Below are positions 11,239 to 23,168 of a stretch of DNA of 64,000 nucleotides, piece by piece; position 1 is the stretch's first letter; every line of letters starts with the position of its first letter. This DNA is from Eudorina sp. 2006-703-Eu-15 (Eukaryota; Chlorophyta; Chlorophyceae; Chlamydomonadales; Volvocaceae): NCBI GenBank assembly GCA_003117195.1, contig BDSI01000001.1, forward strand, positions 2,146,164 to 2,210,163, given 5' to 3'. Under the pieces are notes generated by a model. The model had not been told where the DNA came from. It saw only the letters and a program-made list of their open reading frames with translations, and ran no database searches. A program made the translations under genes and the position numbers.

Positions 11239-13218
11239 ATGTGGAAGCTTCAGCTTTGGGCGTTCCTGGTCGCCATAGCGGCCTTTTCAGTGCACGCGCA
11301 TGAATTCCGGCGGTCGCTGCTAGGCAGCTACAACGCGACAGCGTTCCCGTACTGCGCCTGCACCAAGCAGCCCCGCCGCAGCCCTTACCGGCTGCAGAGC
11401 CACCGCGCCACGTTGCGCTACGACGGCAGCGACTGGCAGTGCTTCAACGTGACTCTGGGCGCCTCCGGCACCATCTGCGCGAACGCGACGGTCAAGGAAC
11501 CTTGCTGCCGCGCCGACCTCTACAAGATCGAGTTCGACGTCGATCCCAAGTGCAGGGGCTCCGTCACCCGGGTGCTGCTTTACAAGGGCATCAATCGGGT
11601 CGTGAGCGGCGTCACCGTGGCGGAGCAGGTACATGTGGTGGGCATCGACGACATCCCGGAGATCCGCGGGGCCGCCGTGCTGCGCGTCACTCGCGGCCTG
11701 ACGCTGCCGTACTCTGTGGTAAAGGCGTTCGTACCCTCCGGGGGTCTGCCGGTGTGCCTGAACCGCGTCCCCGGGACCTGCACAGCCGCCAAGACCTTCA
11801 AAGACCCGTTGGGCACCGGCAACAACGTACAATACGCCATCTTCGATTCGTCAAAGGCATGCTGCCCGACCCTATTCACCAACCCGCCCAGCCCGCCCAG
11901 CCCGCCCAGCCCGCCCAAGCCGCCCAGCCCGGCTGTCGGACTTACTGACGTGCCACCATCGCCGCGACCCCCGCCCTCGCCGCCGAGTCCTCGGCCCCCG
12001 TCCCTCGCCGCCACCCGACGTGCCGTCGCCGCCCCTGCCGCCGACCCCGCCGCCACCCAGGCCTCCGCCCCCCCACCGCCCCCACCGCCCCCGCCTCCGC
12101 CGCCCACGTCTCCATCTCCGCCACGCAAGCCGCCGCCTCCGCCGCCGTCACCACCACGACCCCCGCTACGTCCGCCATCGCCACCGCAGAGGCCCCCACC
12201 TCTGCGGCCGTCGCCACCTTCACCATCCCCTCCACGGCCGAGCCCGCCTCAATCGCCGCCGCCACCGTCACCATCCCCTCCACCGCCTCAATCCCCGCCG
12301 CCGCCACCGTCACCATCCCCTCCACGGCCGAGCCCGCCTCAATCGCCACCGCCACCGTCACCATCCCCTCCACCGCCTCAATCCCCGCCGCCGCCACCTT
12401 CCCCATCCCCTCCACGGCCGAGCCCGCCTCAATCGCCACCGCCACCGTCACCACCCCCTCCACCGCCTCAATCCCCGCCGCCGCCACCTTCCCCGTCGCC
12501 TCCACGGCCGAGCCCGCCTCAATCGCCACCGCCACCGTCACCATCCCCTCCACGGTCGACCCCGTCTCAACCGCCGTCACCACCTTCCCCATTCCCCCCA
12601 CGGCCGAGCCCGCCCCAATCGCAGCCGCCACCTTCCCCTCCACGGTCGACCCCGTCTCAACCGCCGTCGCCACCTTCTCGATCCCCTCCAAGGCCGACCC
12701 CGGCGTCAATCGACGGCAACCCCTTGTTCCCGTACTGCAACTGTGCGTCGTACAGCTCCAACCAGTACCCCTGGCGCGTTACCGTCGCCAACGTCACCTC
12801 CGTCAAAGACACCGGCCTCCCCTCGGATCGGGTCTGCCTGCTCCTGTACGTCGACCCAGTCGCCGCCAGCAGCTGCGACAACGCCCGGACGCGTTGCTGC
12901 TCCGACGGCCTGCAGAAGTTCGAGCTGCTCGCTAACGGCCAGTGCAAGGGCTCCTTGGGCCCGTTCAACCTGTCCACCGCCGCCGAGGCCAGGACCTCCT
13001 TCAGCTGGGACGCGACCAACCCCGTCCTCAAGTTCACAAAGCTGGACCTCACCTACGCCCAAGGGCTCAAGGGCGTGTCGCTGTGCTTCACCCTCAAGGC
13101 CGCCGGCAGCTGCACCAGGTTCGCGGAGCTGTGCCCGGGCCGCGGCTGCGGGGTGGCGGTGTTCAACGCGCCTGGCGACGCCTGCTGCCCCAGGGTCCGG
13201 GACGTGGCCGCGCCTTGA
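11239..13218 (+). CDS. Pherophorin (two pherophorin domains joined by a hydroxyproline-rich rod)
   Basis: A 659-residue protein in one exon. ATG at 11239 is the first that places a signal peptide at the N-terminus (MWKLQLWAFLVAIAAFSVHA), so the product is secreted. Residues about 36-212 are the first pherophorin domain, starting FPYCACTKQP with paired cysteines (CCRAD, ACCPTLF). Residues about 212-490 are a rod of SPP/PPP runs in which a 30-residue block recurs about four times (90-bp DNA period from 12,221). Residues about 497-655 are the second domain, starting FPYCNC with RCCSDGLQKFEL and ending CCPRV. Pherophorins are extracellular matrix glycoproteins of volvocine algae; prolines in the rod are expected to be hydroxylated and glycosylated. 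TGTAA lies 70 bp after the stop. Which pherophorin it corresponds to cannot be told. Confidence 0.96.
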   Translation: MWKLQLWAFLVAIAAFSVHAHEFRRSLLGSYNATAFPYCACTKQPRRSPYRLQSHRATLRYDGSDWQCFNVTLGASGTICANATVKEPCCRADLYKIEFDVDPKCRGSVTRVLLYKGINRVVSGVTVAEQVHVVGIDDIPEIRGAAVLRVTRGLTLPYSVVKAFVPSGGLPVCLNRVPGTCTAAKTFKDPLGTGNNVQYAIFDSSKACCPTLFTNPPSPPSPPSPPKPPSPAVGLTDVPPSPRPPPSPPSPRPPSLAATRRAVAAPAADPAATQASAPPPPPPPPPPPPTSPSPPRKPPPPPPSPPRPPLRPPSPPQRPPPLRPSPPSPSPPRPSPPQSPPPPSPSPPPPQSPPPPPSPSPPRPSPPQSPPPPSPSPPPPQSPPPPPSPSPPRPSPPQSPPPPSPPPPPPQSPPPPPSPSPPRPSPPQSPPPPSPSPPRSTPSQPPSPPSPFPPRPSPPQSQPPPSPPRSTPSQPPSPPSRSPPRPTPASIDGNPLFPYCNCASYSSNQYPWRVTVANVTSVKDTGLPSDRVCLLLYVDPVAASSCDNARTRCCSDGLQKFELLANGQCKGSLGPFNLSTAAEARTSFSWDATNPVLKFTKLDLTYAQGLKGVSLCFTLKAAGSCTRFAELCPGRGCGVAVFNAPGDACCPRVRDVAAP

Positions 13219-13336
13219 GAGGAGCAGGCGGAGGAGGAGGATGCGCCGCGATGTGTGTCGGTCACGTCCTGTGTCACGAGAAAGAGATGTAACGGAGAGG
13301 GCCGCGCCTTGAGAGAAGGCGGAGGAGGTGGAGGAT
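13204..13336 (+). repeat. Local duplication of the pherophorin stop region
   Basis: GCCGCGCCTTGAGAG plus a GGAGGAGG tail at 13,208-13,243 recurs at about 13,300-13,336, duplicating the last codons, stop and early 3' UTR. Confidence 0.7.
13288..13292 (+). terminator. Polyadenylation signal TGTAA for the pherophorin
   Basis: TGTAA is the usual poly(A) signal in Chlamydomonadales. This copy is 70 bp downstream of the TGA. Confidence 0.6.
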
Positions 13337-16300
13337 GGATACCGGTGGTGGCCGCAGGGCCGCGGCTGCTCCGTCGTCACGATGAGCGGCCAGCTCGACG
13401 CGCGCGTGTGAGCGTTACACTTCCAGGGAACGGCGCTCCAGGGTAGATGGGGCCCTGGGGGCTGCGCGGATCGTTGCGCGGCGGCCGGTGTGAGGGTCGC
13501 AGCTGCTGCGGGGTCGGCGGAGTGGCGGCGGCCGCACCGGGCCTGTTTGAAGAAGCGGCGATGCGGCGGCGGCACGCGCGTCCGCAGCAAGGGGTTGCGA
13601 CGTTGGGTAGGACTGGGGTGCGTCAGGCTCGACTGGGGGGTCCATCCGTTGGGTGGCAGTCGGGCGTTCACGGCTGCTATCGTAGTCTGGTGGATCGCTT
13701 TCGAACATCCAGCGTCTGGGTGAGCGTGGGGTGCCGGTGGGGAGATCGTGACCGGGGTGGGGACGTTGATGCCTTCATTTGTTTATTAATACCATCTGGT
13801 CTGGGCTGGCTTTCGAGGCATTATTTTTAGCATTCTTGTTAGGGTAGTTGGGGCTTGGGGGCTTAGTCCGGCACTGCTGGAGCAACAGTGAGGCGGTACA
13901 GCTAGCACAGAAAGGGTTCGGGACCAGCAGGGGTGCCGTACAGGAACATCTCCGTGCATAACCATTATCCAATGCATTCGTACAGCCGTGGGTGGGGGCG
14001 AAACACCAGTGGGAGGGGGTTATGGCAATGTCGTGCGTGCACTTCACCTTGCGATGTCGAGGTTACTTGGCAATACCGAAAATGTACGACAAAAGCCGTA
14101 CTGTCAGTCGCACGATCCTCACCACTGTGCCAGGGCCCATTAGTCTTGGCGCGAGGTGTTTTAGGGTTTTAGAGTTTTAGGAATGGGAGGTTGCCGCTTC
14201 ACGGTGGCTTGGATCGAAAGCGGATGGGGCTACCAGGATCTTGAGTTCTTGACGTACAGTGTGCTTTGGGGTGCCTTGCAAGAATCTAGCGCCCGCCTCG
14301 GTTGCCTCTTGCCTGCCTTGTGTCCCGTGTGTCCCATGTGTCACTCGCAAGATTGCCGCATCGGAGAGCCCCCAGCAGTCTGTGGGCCAGGTGACCGTGC
14401 GACGTTTTTCGAATTTTTCTTTCGAGGGGTGGCAGTTGCGGATCTGTTACTCGTATGTCAGGGTTGCCTGCCGGGGTCGCGCCATTCCGCCTCCCTGTGT
14501 AGCTCCCGGTGTAGCTGCGCAGAAAATGCCAATGTGCGACAGAGACTGTCGAGCTGAAGAGGACTGCCGACCTGCCATTTCCGCCTGCCCCCTGTCCACG
14601 TGGGCTCGATCTGGGGGGGCCCAAAGCTTGATTTGCGCTCGGGGAAGGACTCGACGGTTTGACACGCGCCGGTGCGATTGCCGGCAGTGTGCCGATGGAT
14701 CTCGGGCCTTTCAACGGCGATCCTGGGGAACCCGGGTGTCTGAAGTCCTCGGAGCGCGGTTGCGCGGACAATGATCCGTTGCGAGGCCTTCCAAAGGCGG
14801 CTTCGATGGCCGTCTTCGAGAAGGCAAGCGTCTCTAGTTGCGGTGGCTGGGTCTACAGATGGAGGAGGACGGGTTCGGGTCTTCGGGAACGGTGGAAACG
14901 AAGGATCGGGTCGCTGGGAAGGCGAGGCAGGCCGCGTGCTTCCGGTGTTGAGAGCGACGGGGCAGGGCTGTAGCGAGCCAGGTGTGCGGTGCGGCGAGGT
15001 GCAGGGCGGCCAGCGCCGGAAAGCTGTTGCTCCGCGGGGTTGGCTTGCGGGAAAGCAGGTCCCCATGCCCGGGCTCCCCTTGGTGGCTCCCCTTGGTGGC
15101 GTGGGCGCATGACGATATTTCTTGACATGTTGACAACCACCGTCCGCTGATGAGAGGGAGGTGGATGGTAGAATCGAAAGATTGTTCGCAGCAGGGATTG
15201 CTGCATCGTGAATGTGTCTCCAGGTTGGTGCCTGTCGGTGCTTGATCAGGTTCGAAGGCGTGTGCCCCTTTGGGCCGTTGGTACGTGTGGCATCGCTTTC
15301 AGGTCAGAGACGTTACTTGATGGTGCGGGGAGGTGCTGGGAAGTGCGGGGAGATGCGAGAGCAGGCGCGGGACGGCGCGGGAGAGGCTCCACGCCAACTG
15401 AAGTTATTGCTGCAACTCAAGGATTGCAAGCCTGTGGGCAACCAAGTGTAGGTCTCAGCTCGTGTATGCAAGGGCAATAGCTGGGCAATTACCTTGTGCG
15501 TAAGATGCTAAACTTGCGTTGCGTAGATCGGTTTTCAAACGCGTTCGCCGTTCGGTGAAGCAAGCGAGGACAATTACTTGGGAAGCGTTGGGTTTGTTTG
15601 GAGTGTTCGCCGATGTGCACTGCAAGTCGGTTGCACACGTCCCTTCGGCCCACGGTTGGTTGGCTCATCAATTTGTTTTGCACCATACTATTCGTACGGC
15701 ATGTAATTGCTATCTGTACAGCGTGCGACTGCGTGCGGCATGTAACCACATACGCTACGACACGACACGCGACATGTGTCGAGAGGGCTATTGTGCGCTT
15801 TGCCGCGGCTTGCGTGTTGTGTCTGGGTAGAACCCTTTGCGTCCCTGTTGTCCGAAGGCGTCGTGGCGTGTTCATGAATGGTGAAGAGCAACGCAGTCAC
15901 TGGCACCCATACGAGCCACGAATCTTACGAGGCCGGTAAGCAGACACAATATGCGGCTCGGTACACCTCAAAACGTGGGTCGACATTTGGAGATCACGCT
16001 TCCCCAAGGACCGGCGCGACAGGCAGTCGACAGGCCGTAGGAGTCAGGGACAACAGTCCATCCGAACCCACTGCAACCTGCCCGCACATCCTGAGCGGGT
16101 CAAAGCAAGGTGCGGCCATCGCTACCAAGTCGCACGAAAAGCCGTATGGGTGCGCGCCGCACGCATGGGGCGCGAGCGCGCAGCTTTAAAGGCGCATGCA
16201 TCTGCTTCGCGGCAGTCCGGTGTGTCAGGCATCATTTTTTGGACCGAACTTTGTACCGTCATGATCAGCAGCCGGCCAGCAAGGTTGGTGGTCGATGTAC

Positions 16301-17708
16301 ACACCCTCACGCTGGATGCGCTTGCCAAGTACTTTCGGTACCACAAAGCGCACAGAAGTTCACAACGCGCGGACTTCTCATGCAAACAGAGTCCCGGGGC
16401 CCGCTGGTTCAACAGGACCCATTTCATTACGTACTCAACCCCGGGCAAGCCCCCTCGCCCCATCGCATCGCCTGGAGCCTTGCAGCAGCCAGGTCCCGCG
16501 GGGTAAGGCGACATCACCGTGTATCACCAAGATCCCCAAAACGAGAAAACGTCCCCGTGGCAACGCTCCGATCCGCCATCCCGCGGGCAACCCAGCAGAG
16601 GGCACCGTATACCCTCCCACCCTCTACCCCTCCCACCCTGCCGTCTGTGAAACCAGGAGCGACGAACAGACACAAGAGACGTGCACCCTGCTCGTCGCTG
16701 AAGCGCCTGCCTGGGTGTGAGAAATGGAAAGTAGACCAACAGGGACCGCCCGTAGGTATTCAGCCCAGCTGCTGCATCCGACCCTAGAACACCTCGACAG
16801 TTCGCACGCGCCTCCTTTACCAATTTACCCCAGACAGGAGGCTGCCGGAAGAACAGCCCGCTCCTACCGCGCCGGCGCCTGCAGTTGCAGCCCACAAAAC
16901 CCGCGGTGCGATGTCACCCGCCCAGCCTCAGCGCTACTCGCATCTTTGGTGGGAAGCCACTAGGCCTGAAGGAACCCCCATGTAAGCCGACCCCACGGGC
17001 GCGTATGGGCCGCAAACCCGCTATGGACGCTGTCCTGGCACACAAAACCAACTAAAATAACCTCACACGCCAGCAGCTCCCGCGCCGCGTCGCACACTCA
17101 TGCCGACAATTTCCGCGCTATGCGCCAACCCAACGCGCCACAGACACGTGACGACATACGCACCCGCCCGCATCGGCAACCAAAACACACATCTCAAGGC
17201 CGGCATCACAAGGCCGGCATGCCCACAGACCCGCGAGCCACGAGGACGCACCATTCCCTTCCGAACCCCCTCCTCCACTTCAGCAACCCTCCGCATGCAA
17301 CACATCAAGACACACAGCCCAAACATGGGCCCTCGCATTGCCCCAGCAACACGGCCACACGGGCCCCCGGGGAACCAGCACCGGCCTCGGGTCCAACCTT
17401 CGGACCGGCATGGACCCAGACAGGTACCGTCCCACGGGTCCACGGGCGAGCAGCACCGTCAGGCGGTCCCGGCCGACCTGGACGTCTGACCGGTCGATTT
17501 CATCCCGTCGCACATACATCAAGCCGCACGCGAGTTTGGGTCGGGCGCGGTTCTTCTCGCTACACTTGTATATGCAGCGAGAGGCGGAGCAGCTTCTTGC
17601 AATGTGTTACTGTCCCTACTTTCGTGTCTCCGTCTCCCTCCTGCGTCCGGTTCCGGTTCCGGGTCTGGATTTTTTTATTTCGCAACCCACTCAGCCTTGC
17701 ATCGTCCC
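13293..17708. other. No supported gene; long spacer
   Basis: Several open frames of 100-230 codons exist on both strands, but none shows a recognisable domain, signal peptide or consistent splice structure. It holds the telomere-like array at 14159-14182 and, near 15,700-15,790, TACGGCATGTAA motifs. It separates the + strand pherophorin from the 3' end of a - strand gene. Confidence 0.5.
14159..14182 (+). repeat. Interstitial telomere-like repeats (TTTTAGGG)
   Basis: Three head-to-tail 8-bp units: TTTTAGGG, TTTTAGAG, TTTTAGGA. TTTTAGGG is the telomere unit described for Chlamydomonas-type green algae. Confidence 0.7.
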
Positions 17709-20700
17709 TCAAGCTTTGCCCGGCTGCGAACTGCGGCCCTTGCCCCGACCCCGACCCCTGCCGCGACCCGACCCAGCGGCCTGCGCCTTCGCCGGCGTAG
17801 CTACCGCGGAGCCCGAGCCGGAGCCGGAGCCGCCCGAACCACCAGCGAGGCGCGTGCCCCTGCCCCGTCCGGGGCCCCGTCCACGCCCCCGGCCCGTGCC
17901 CCTTCCGGAGCCCCCGTCTACACCCTCGTCACCGCCCCCTGACGCGGCGGGCTTCACTCGCGGCACCGTGGCAGCAGCGCCGTCGTGGCTCCTCTGGCTG
18001 GCGGGCGCTGCCGCTGCAGCCCCGCTGCTGCGACCTGGCGGCGACGCCGCCGCCGCAGCCGCCACAGCTTTGGCAGCGACGACAGCGACAGCGGCGCCGC
18101 CGCTGACGCCACCGCCGCCGCCCTTCTCTTCAGAGCTGCCACCGGGGATCTCATAGGCATCGACTGGGTGCTTGCCGCGGCGGCTGGAAGGCTGCGCTGC
18201 CGCCGTCACAGTCAGCTTGCGGCGCTTGTCGACGGGAACCCCGGGTGTGTGATGGCCAGGCGGGCCGTCCCGTACAGCATCCAGGACGGCTGGTTTGCCG
18301 TCGGCGCCCGCCGCCGCCGGCGACTGGGGACGTGACGGCTGGGCATCCGGGTGGCTTCGGGAGCGCTTTCCGGTGGTGGCGGCAGGAGACAGGCTGTGCT
18401 GCGGCGCCGGGGCCGACTCCAGCGTCTGAACCCCTTGCAACGCTGGTAGCTGCGGAGCGTGCGGCGGCGGCGCTGCGGCACGACTGCCTGCCGCCTTTCC
18501 CTTACGCTTGGGCAGCGCAGCTGCAACTGCGCCGACAGACCCCTTGTCGTGCCGATCAGCGGCGGCGGCGGCGGCGGCGACCGCGACGGCGATGGTACGG
18601 CTGCTGCTGCGGTGCGACGGGCCAGCCTCGCGGGTCGCCGCCGGCTCCAGGCTTGCGACACCTGCTCCTCCCTCGACAGGCTTGCGGGACACGCGACGGG
18701 CACCGGCAGAGCCCGCCGCCACCGCCCCCTCCTCCTCCTCGCCGCCGGCTGCCGCCGCTCCGCCTTGAGAGGCTGCCGCGGGGACGGAGCCGACGACACC
18801 GGCGGGCCCAACGGGGCCGTCGTAAGGTGGCACGTCCGCGTCCACGCCGCCGTCCGCGGCGGCGGCGGCGGCGACGGAGGCGAGCGCTGCAGCACCCTTG
18901 CGTTTCGACGCCAGGCGTGACGCGCCAGGCGAAGCTAACGCCGAGTCTGCGCCCGCCCGTTTGCGTCCCGGGCCAGACGGCGCCGGCGCCGGCACCGCGG
19001 CGGGGGCCGGCACCGGCGGTGCGCTGCCCTGACGGCGACGCCTTCCACCTTTGGCAACTCCCTTATCTGCCTCAGCTCCTGCGGCCCGCGGATCAGCGCC
19101 GGCCTCCGGGACATCGCCGCCCTGGGCCGCTGCTGCTGCTGGGGTGTCGGCGTCGGCGGTGTCGGCGCCGGCGGCGGTATCGCGGTCTGGGAGCTCGCGT
19201 TGGCGTTGGCGTTGGCTGGCGGCGTCGGCGAGGGCATCCCCGCTGACGGAACCTTTGGCGGTGGCGGCGGCGGTGGCGGCGGCCATAGCCGCCTGACTGA
19301 CTTCACCCAGCAGGGCGCCCACTCCTACGGCCCCGACGACGGTGGCGTCGCTGTCCGAAACGAGACCGCAGCGCGGCAGGAGACCTGGCAGGGACGCGGC
19401 CGGTGGGCCGGAGGCGGCACCGGCATCGGCAGCGACGAATGACGCTGCTGGAGGAGCGACAGCCACAGCGGCAGCGGCCGCAGCTGGCGGGCCAACCGTA
19501 ACCGCGTTGTTAGGCGGGTCCAAGCCCACTTCTCCCGCCACCGAACCGAATCCGGTCAGATGGGCGTCACGGCCGTCCAGCGGCGGACCCGGCTGCTCGT
19601 CCCCGTCGCCGAGCCTGCTCCTGACCGATCTGCCCCCGCTGACGGCCGCTTTGCCGCTGACGGCCGCTTTGCCGCTGACGGCCGCTTTGCCGCTGACGGC
19701 CGCTTTGCCGCTGACGGCCGCTTTGCCGCTGACGGCCGCTTTGCCGCTGGCGGCCGCTTTGCTGCTGACGGCCGCTTTGCCGCTGATGGCCGCTTTGCCG
19801 CTGACGGCCGCTTTGCCGCTGATGGCCGCTTTGCCGCTGACGGTCGCTTTGCCGCTGGCGGGCCCCTTGCCGCTTACACCAGGCTCGCGACTGCCGGCCT
19901 CGCGGCGCGAGTCTCGGCGTGCGTTATCGGGTTGCGTCGAGGGCGGCAATGTGAGGTCGCTGTCCACTGGGTGACTGGCGGCAGCGATGCCGCCCTCCGA
20001 GTTCGCACGGCCGCTCCCGCCTTTCGCCGCAGGGCCGCCGTCGCCGCCAGCTGTCCCCGCGATAGCTGGCTCGACTGCGGGCTGAGGCCGCAGTGGCTGT
20101 GCCGGGCCCACGGAGTCCCTGCGGCCTCCCCTCGTGTGCCGCTCCGACTCCGTGACCCGTGGGTCGGCCTCCTCCTCCTCGTCCTCCTCCTCCTGGTCTG
20201 GCCCCTTGCCTTTGAAATCATCCGGTTGCGTCGAGGGCGGCAACGTGAGGTCACTGTCCACGGGTTGACTGGCGGCAGCGATGTCGTCGGCTGCAAGGGC
20301 TTCTGCAGCGGCGGTGTTGGGGGCTGTTGCGACAGTGTTGGCGGCGGTCACGGCGGCGGCAGCCGGGGCGGTATTTGGCTCGTGGGGACCGCCAGTGCCG
20401 TGGCTGCAATTCACATCAGCTCTGACTGTCAAGGCGGGGCTGCTGCCGCCTTCGCTGCCGTCAGCGGCACCTCCTGCAGAACCTTTACTGCCGTTGGTGG
20501 TGGCGGTGCCACTGCCGCTTTCACTGTCGCTGTCGCCTTCACTGCCGCTGTCGCCTTCACTGTCGCTGTCGGCACTGGTGCTGCTGACCGCGGCGCTGCC
20601 GCCTTCACTGCCACTACTACCGCTGCTGCTGCTGCTGACGGCCGCGCTGCTGTCATCCTCGCTCTCGCCCTCGCCCTGACCATCCGCACCACCATTGATG

Positions 20701-22303
20701 TCGACAGTCGAGTCCGCTCTGACGTTCCGGACGCCGCCGTCGGCTGCGTCACCTACGCCTTTATCGGCGGCTCTGCCATCAAGACTGAGGCTTGAAGCGT
20801 CGGCGTTCGCGCCTCCATGACCGTTGCTTGCATTGCCGTCGCCCCCGTCGCTGTCCTCGGGGGCCTCACCTCGGGTACTCCGGCTTTGAGGCTCACTGCT
20901 GCTGCCGGTGTTGCCACCGCTTCTCCTGACACTGATTTCATCCTCATCCCCGCTTCTGACAAGGCTGCCGCCGCCGCCGCTGCTCACCTCAGCACTTTTG
21001 TCCGTACCGCCGCTGCAACTCTTCGTACCGCCACTGCTGGTAGTGCCGCTGCCACTGTTTGTACCGCTGCCGCTGGTAGTGCCACCGCCACTGCTGGTAG
21101 TGTCACCGCCACTGTTGGTAGTGTCACCGCCACTGTTGGTACTGCTGCCACTGCCGCCGCCTCTGCTCGTATCGCTGCCACTGGTGGTGCCACCGCCACT
21201 GCTGCTTGTACGACCGCTACTGCTGCTAATCCTGATACCACTGCTCTCCTCCACATCGCCTTCGCGCCGACTGTCGACTTCCCCGTCGGCTGTCCCCGCC
21301 AGCGAACCGAGAGCAGGAACGGTTGCGAGGGGGGTCGCGAACGCAGCAGCCGGCATGGCCCGTGCCTCCATGGCCTGCACCGCCTCGGCCATCCGAGCCT
21401 CCCGTGCCGCCTCCGAGTCAGAGACCGAGGCCTCCTGTCCCTCAGCAGCACGGCCTTCAACACTGCCGCCCTCTCCCTCTCCCTCGCCGCCCTCTGCGGC
21501 GTTGCGGTCGCCGTCGCCCCCCAGATCGCCCGGGTTCATGGAGCCTGTCCCGGCGGTGCCGGTTCCGCTCCTGGTTCCCGACCTGTCACCCTCCGCGCTG
21601 CTTGCATTGGATCCGCCACCGCTACTTCTGCTGCTACTGCTGGCTCCAGAGTCAGCCCTTACGGAGCTGCTTGGGCCAGAGCTGCTAGGGCCAGGGCTAG
21701 AGCTGCTAGGTCCAGAGCTGCTAGGTCCAGAGCTGCTTGGGCCAGAGCTGCTAGGGCCAGAATTAGAGCTGCTTGGGCCAGAGCTGCTAGGGCCAGAGTT
21801 AGAGCTGCTTGGGCCAGAGCCGCTAGGGCCAGAGCTGCTTGGGCCTGAGCCGCTAGGGCCTGCAGCGTCTCGCAGCGAAAGCGACGGGACGCCGGTCCCG
21901 ATGGAGCTGCTGGCCATTTCCTCGCCATCGACACCGCCGCTAGTGTCGCTGCCCCCGTGCCTGTTGCCTCCAGGGCCAAGGGGGCCGTCCGCCTCTCCGG
22001 CCCCGTCATTGCTGCCATCATGGTCGCCGCTGGTTGCCATGCCGCTGGCGCCTCTGGCGCTGGTGCCGCTACTGCCGCCGGTGCTGCGACTGTGACTGTC
22101 ACTCTGTACGGCATTTTCCACGCCGTGAGTGCGCACTGCCATCAGCGCACCGCGCTGAGCGTCTGCGCCGCCGGCGGCTGCAACTTCGGAATCAATTATC
22201 GGAGGTGCCACTATCGGACGTGCCTGCGTCCCTGCGGCGGCGCGTCGAAACGGGGCGCCGGCGCCGTCAAGACATTTCATCGGATGCCCGGGCTGCTCCT
22301 GGG
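17709..22303 (-). CDS. Very long Ser/Gly/Ala-rich low-complexity protein segment with RG-rich C-terminus, function unknown
   Basis: One uninterrupted - strand frame of about 1,530 codons ends at a TGA at 17709. The start is unresolved: either a CAG acceptor at about 22304, whose phase fits the donor at 23195 of the upstream gene, or an ATG at 22280 (MKCLDGAGAPFRR). The protein begins moderately complex, then has Gly-Pro-Ser-Ser-Ser repeats (15-bp period near 21,660-21,860), Ser/Gly runs, acidic patches, an SGKAAV hexapeptide array encoded at 19,633-19,866, and further Ala/Gly-rich tracts. It ends in RG/GRG repeats (GRGTGRGRGRGPGRGRG) and GKGRSSQPGKA. Such RG tails are common in RNA- or chromatin-binding proteins, but nothing here identifies a fold. 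Long ORFs on the opposite strand are compositional shadows. The length without a stop argues for real coding. Confidence 0.6.
19633..19866 (-). repeat. 18-bp coding repeat (SGKAAV/I hexapeptides)
   Basis: About thirteen copies of an 18-bp unit read on the + strand as GCTTTGCCGCTGACGGCC with few substitutions. In the - strand ORF each unit encodes Ser-Gly-Lys-Ala-Ala-Val/Ile, so unit length and frame are compatible. Confidence 0.9.
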
Positions 22304-23168
22304 CTGCCGGCCGCGCCTTCCCACCCAGGGGAAGCGAAGCGAGCAGATGACTTAACGACTGACGCCTGATTGGGGGTAAGTTTGGGAAAAGACATATCTC
22401 CAATTGAGCTTTTGCTTTCGGTCGAGGGGGTCCGGACGCGATGTGGGTCGGTGAGCAGATGGACAGATCACACAGTGCCGAAGGGCGGGTCGGGAGGGTC
22501 TCTTATCTGAATACAGTGCCGTCCACATCCTCGCGAGGCTGTCTCTAGCGACTGGGGAAGACTGGACGCAGACGGCACAGCACAACGCCACCCGCAACAC
22601 TGCGTACACGGAGAGATCCAAACCATCCAACCCCACCGAACCAAACCCAGCCCCACCGCTAGATTACTGCCAGAAAATCCCTGGTGAAAAACGCCGCAGC
22701 TGCTTCAGCGAGACTGTCAAGCGCCATGCCATCCGTACACGCCTACAGATTGTACAGCCATATGGGCCCTATGAATCTTCTCTGTCCCGCACCGGGCACA
22801 TGTAGGAACTGGCAGGGAAAGTCTACCCCGAGCGATTCGGAGCGACCTAGAACGATATACTGCGTTTGTTCGCAGACACGGCAGGAGTGCGTAGATGCAT
22901 TAGCTGGTTCGCTTGTTAAATGAAGTGTGTAAAAACTTGAGCTGCGAGCCGGACGAAGTGTGTGTGTAACAAGAGTGTGTGTATAAGATAAGTGAGCCGC
23001 GAGAAGCGGAGTCCGGCGTAACAGAGTGCGTGTGTGCGTGCATGGTAAGACCGGGGAATAGGTGTACAAGCCTCTGTGGGTGCTCTGAATTGCGCATTTC
23101 GGCCCCCCTCGGCTCCCCTCGGTCATTGGACATCACCGAACCCAAAAGACCAGACGACATGGGGCCCG
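22304..23168. other. Spacer or intron between two low-complexity minus-strand coding blocks
   Basis: Contains short stretches of the dispersed family-3 repeat (GGGCGGGTCGGGAGGGTCTC near 22,485) and TGTGTG/GAGCCGCGAGAAG tracts near 22,950-23,040. No - strand TGTAA was seen here, which leaves open that this is an intron of one larger gene rather than an intergenic spacer. Confidence 0.4.

Noticed and set aside
11942..13312. Long antisense and alternate-frame ORFs over the pherophorin rod (255-430 codons)
   Set aside because: Shadows of the repetitive, GC-rich proline-coding DNA; only the 11239 frame gives a signal peptide and two pherophorin domains.
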